DNA from: Aricia agestis
Taxonomy: Eukaryota > Arthropoda > Insecta > Lepidoptera > Lycaenidae
Assembly (NCBI RefSeq): GCF_905147365.1
Contig: NC_056428.1
Span: forward strand, 22,908,001 to 22,972,000
Length of the DNA stretch: 64,000 bases
Direction of reading: 5' to 3'
Part shown: positions 63,956-64,000 of the stretch, one piece after another
Layout of the letters: each line of letters starts with the position of its first letter
Numbering within the stretch: position 1 is the first letter of the stretch
Position numbers and translations under genes: made by a program
Notes under the pieces: generated by a model
Told to the model about the DNA's origin: nothing
Seen by the model: the letters and a program-made list of their open reading frames with translations, nothing else
Database searches by the model: none

Positions 63956-64000
63956 GGTCAATTTATAATATCAAAGAGTCGAAGCGAATCGAAGAAAACT
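63956..64000. repeat. left end of a GTCAATTTATA MITE, cut by the window
   Basis: GGGTCAATTTATAATATC then AGAGTCGAAGCGAATCGAAG resembles the left arm at 62888; the rest lies beyond the window. Confidence 0.45.

Overview
The window looks like gene-poor, repeat-saturated nuclear DNA of a moth or butterfly (Lepidoptera). The background is AT-rich. Repeat families that I recognise from lepidopteran genomes recur throughout: elements with hitch-hiking GTCT/GTCC microsatellites and ACTAGCTG-type ends, a ~450 bp GGCCAAGTGCGAGT element, tRNA-derived SINEs, and many palindromic MITEs. I found no host protein-coding gene or functional RNA gene that I can support. The coding content is almost all transposon-derived.

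The main object is an almost intact LINE at about 10291-15999. Its single 1772-codon frame carries a reverse transcriptase of R1-like type, an RNase H, a zinc-knuckle-like motif, a long unassigned middle part, and a C-terminal superfamily 1 helicase. The helicase has all the motifs of the helicase in tobamovirus-like (alphavirus-like) RNA virus replicases. A 10 bp target-site duplication (AACAGTTTGA) and a 3' poly-A tract delimit the insertion. The copy is 5'-truncated in the linker before the RT, so the endonuclease and any ORF1 are missing, but the rest has no stop or frameshift and looks young. From memory, insect R1-type LINEs with a tobamovirus-like helicase have been reported before, so the fusion may be known as a class.

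Layout: 1-4000 holds palindromic MITEs and an old LINE (coiled-coil ORF1 piece plus RT pseudogene) split by a SINE-like element and a tRNA-derived SINE with a 12 bp target duplication. 4700-10240 holds another SINE-like copy, a TTAA-flanked 0.95 kb element, a nuclear copy of mitochondrial nad5 and a 438 bp palindrome. 10291-15999 is the helicase LINE. 16-24 kb holds dispersed repeats, a 56 bp satellite (19.7-20.2 kb), a nested insertion whose empty site is preserved at 30.9-31.4 kb, and a hAT-like MITE. 24-32 kb is mostly unassigned AT-rich DNA, MITEs and a GC-rich island at ~29.7-30.1 kb. 31.8-34 kb holds a LINE C-terminal relic and a decayed Tc1-like transposon. 35-43 kb holds long (TA)n, two TTAA-flanked elements and more Helitron-like repeats. 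43.1-45.0 kb is a broken LINE on the minus strand. 45.9-48.6 kb is an inverted pair of Helitron-like elements, one with a 174 bp tandem array and a nested TAA-flanked MITE. 49-56 kb holds MITEs, a SINE-in-MITE nest and unassigned DNA. 57.0-58.7 kb is a 5'-truncated LINE with a 488-codon RT frame. 60-64 kb holds palindromic MITEs and a small LTR-bearing element without coding capacity.

Nothing here forms an operon-like or host pathway. The relations are insertion relations: who landed in whom, and which elements could have been mobilised by others. All identifications come from reading the sequence. No database search was possible.
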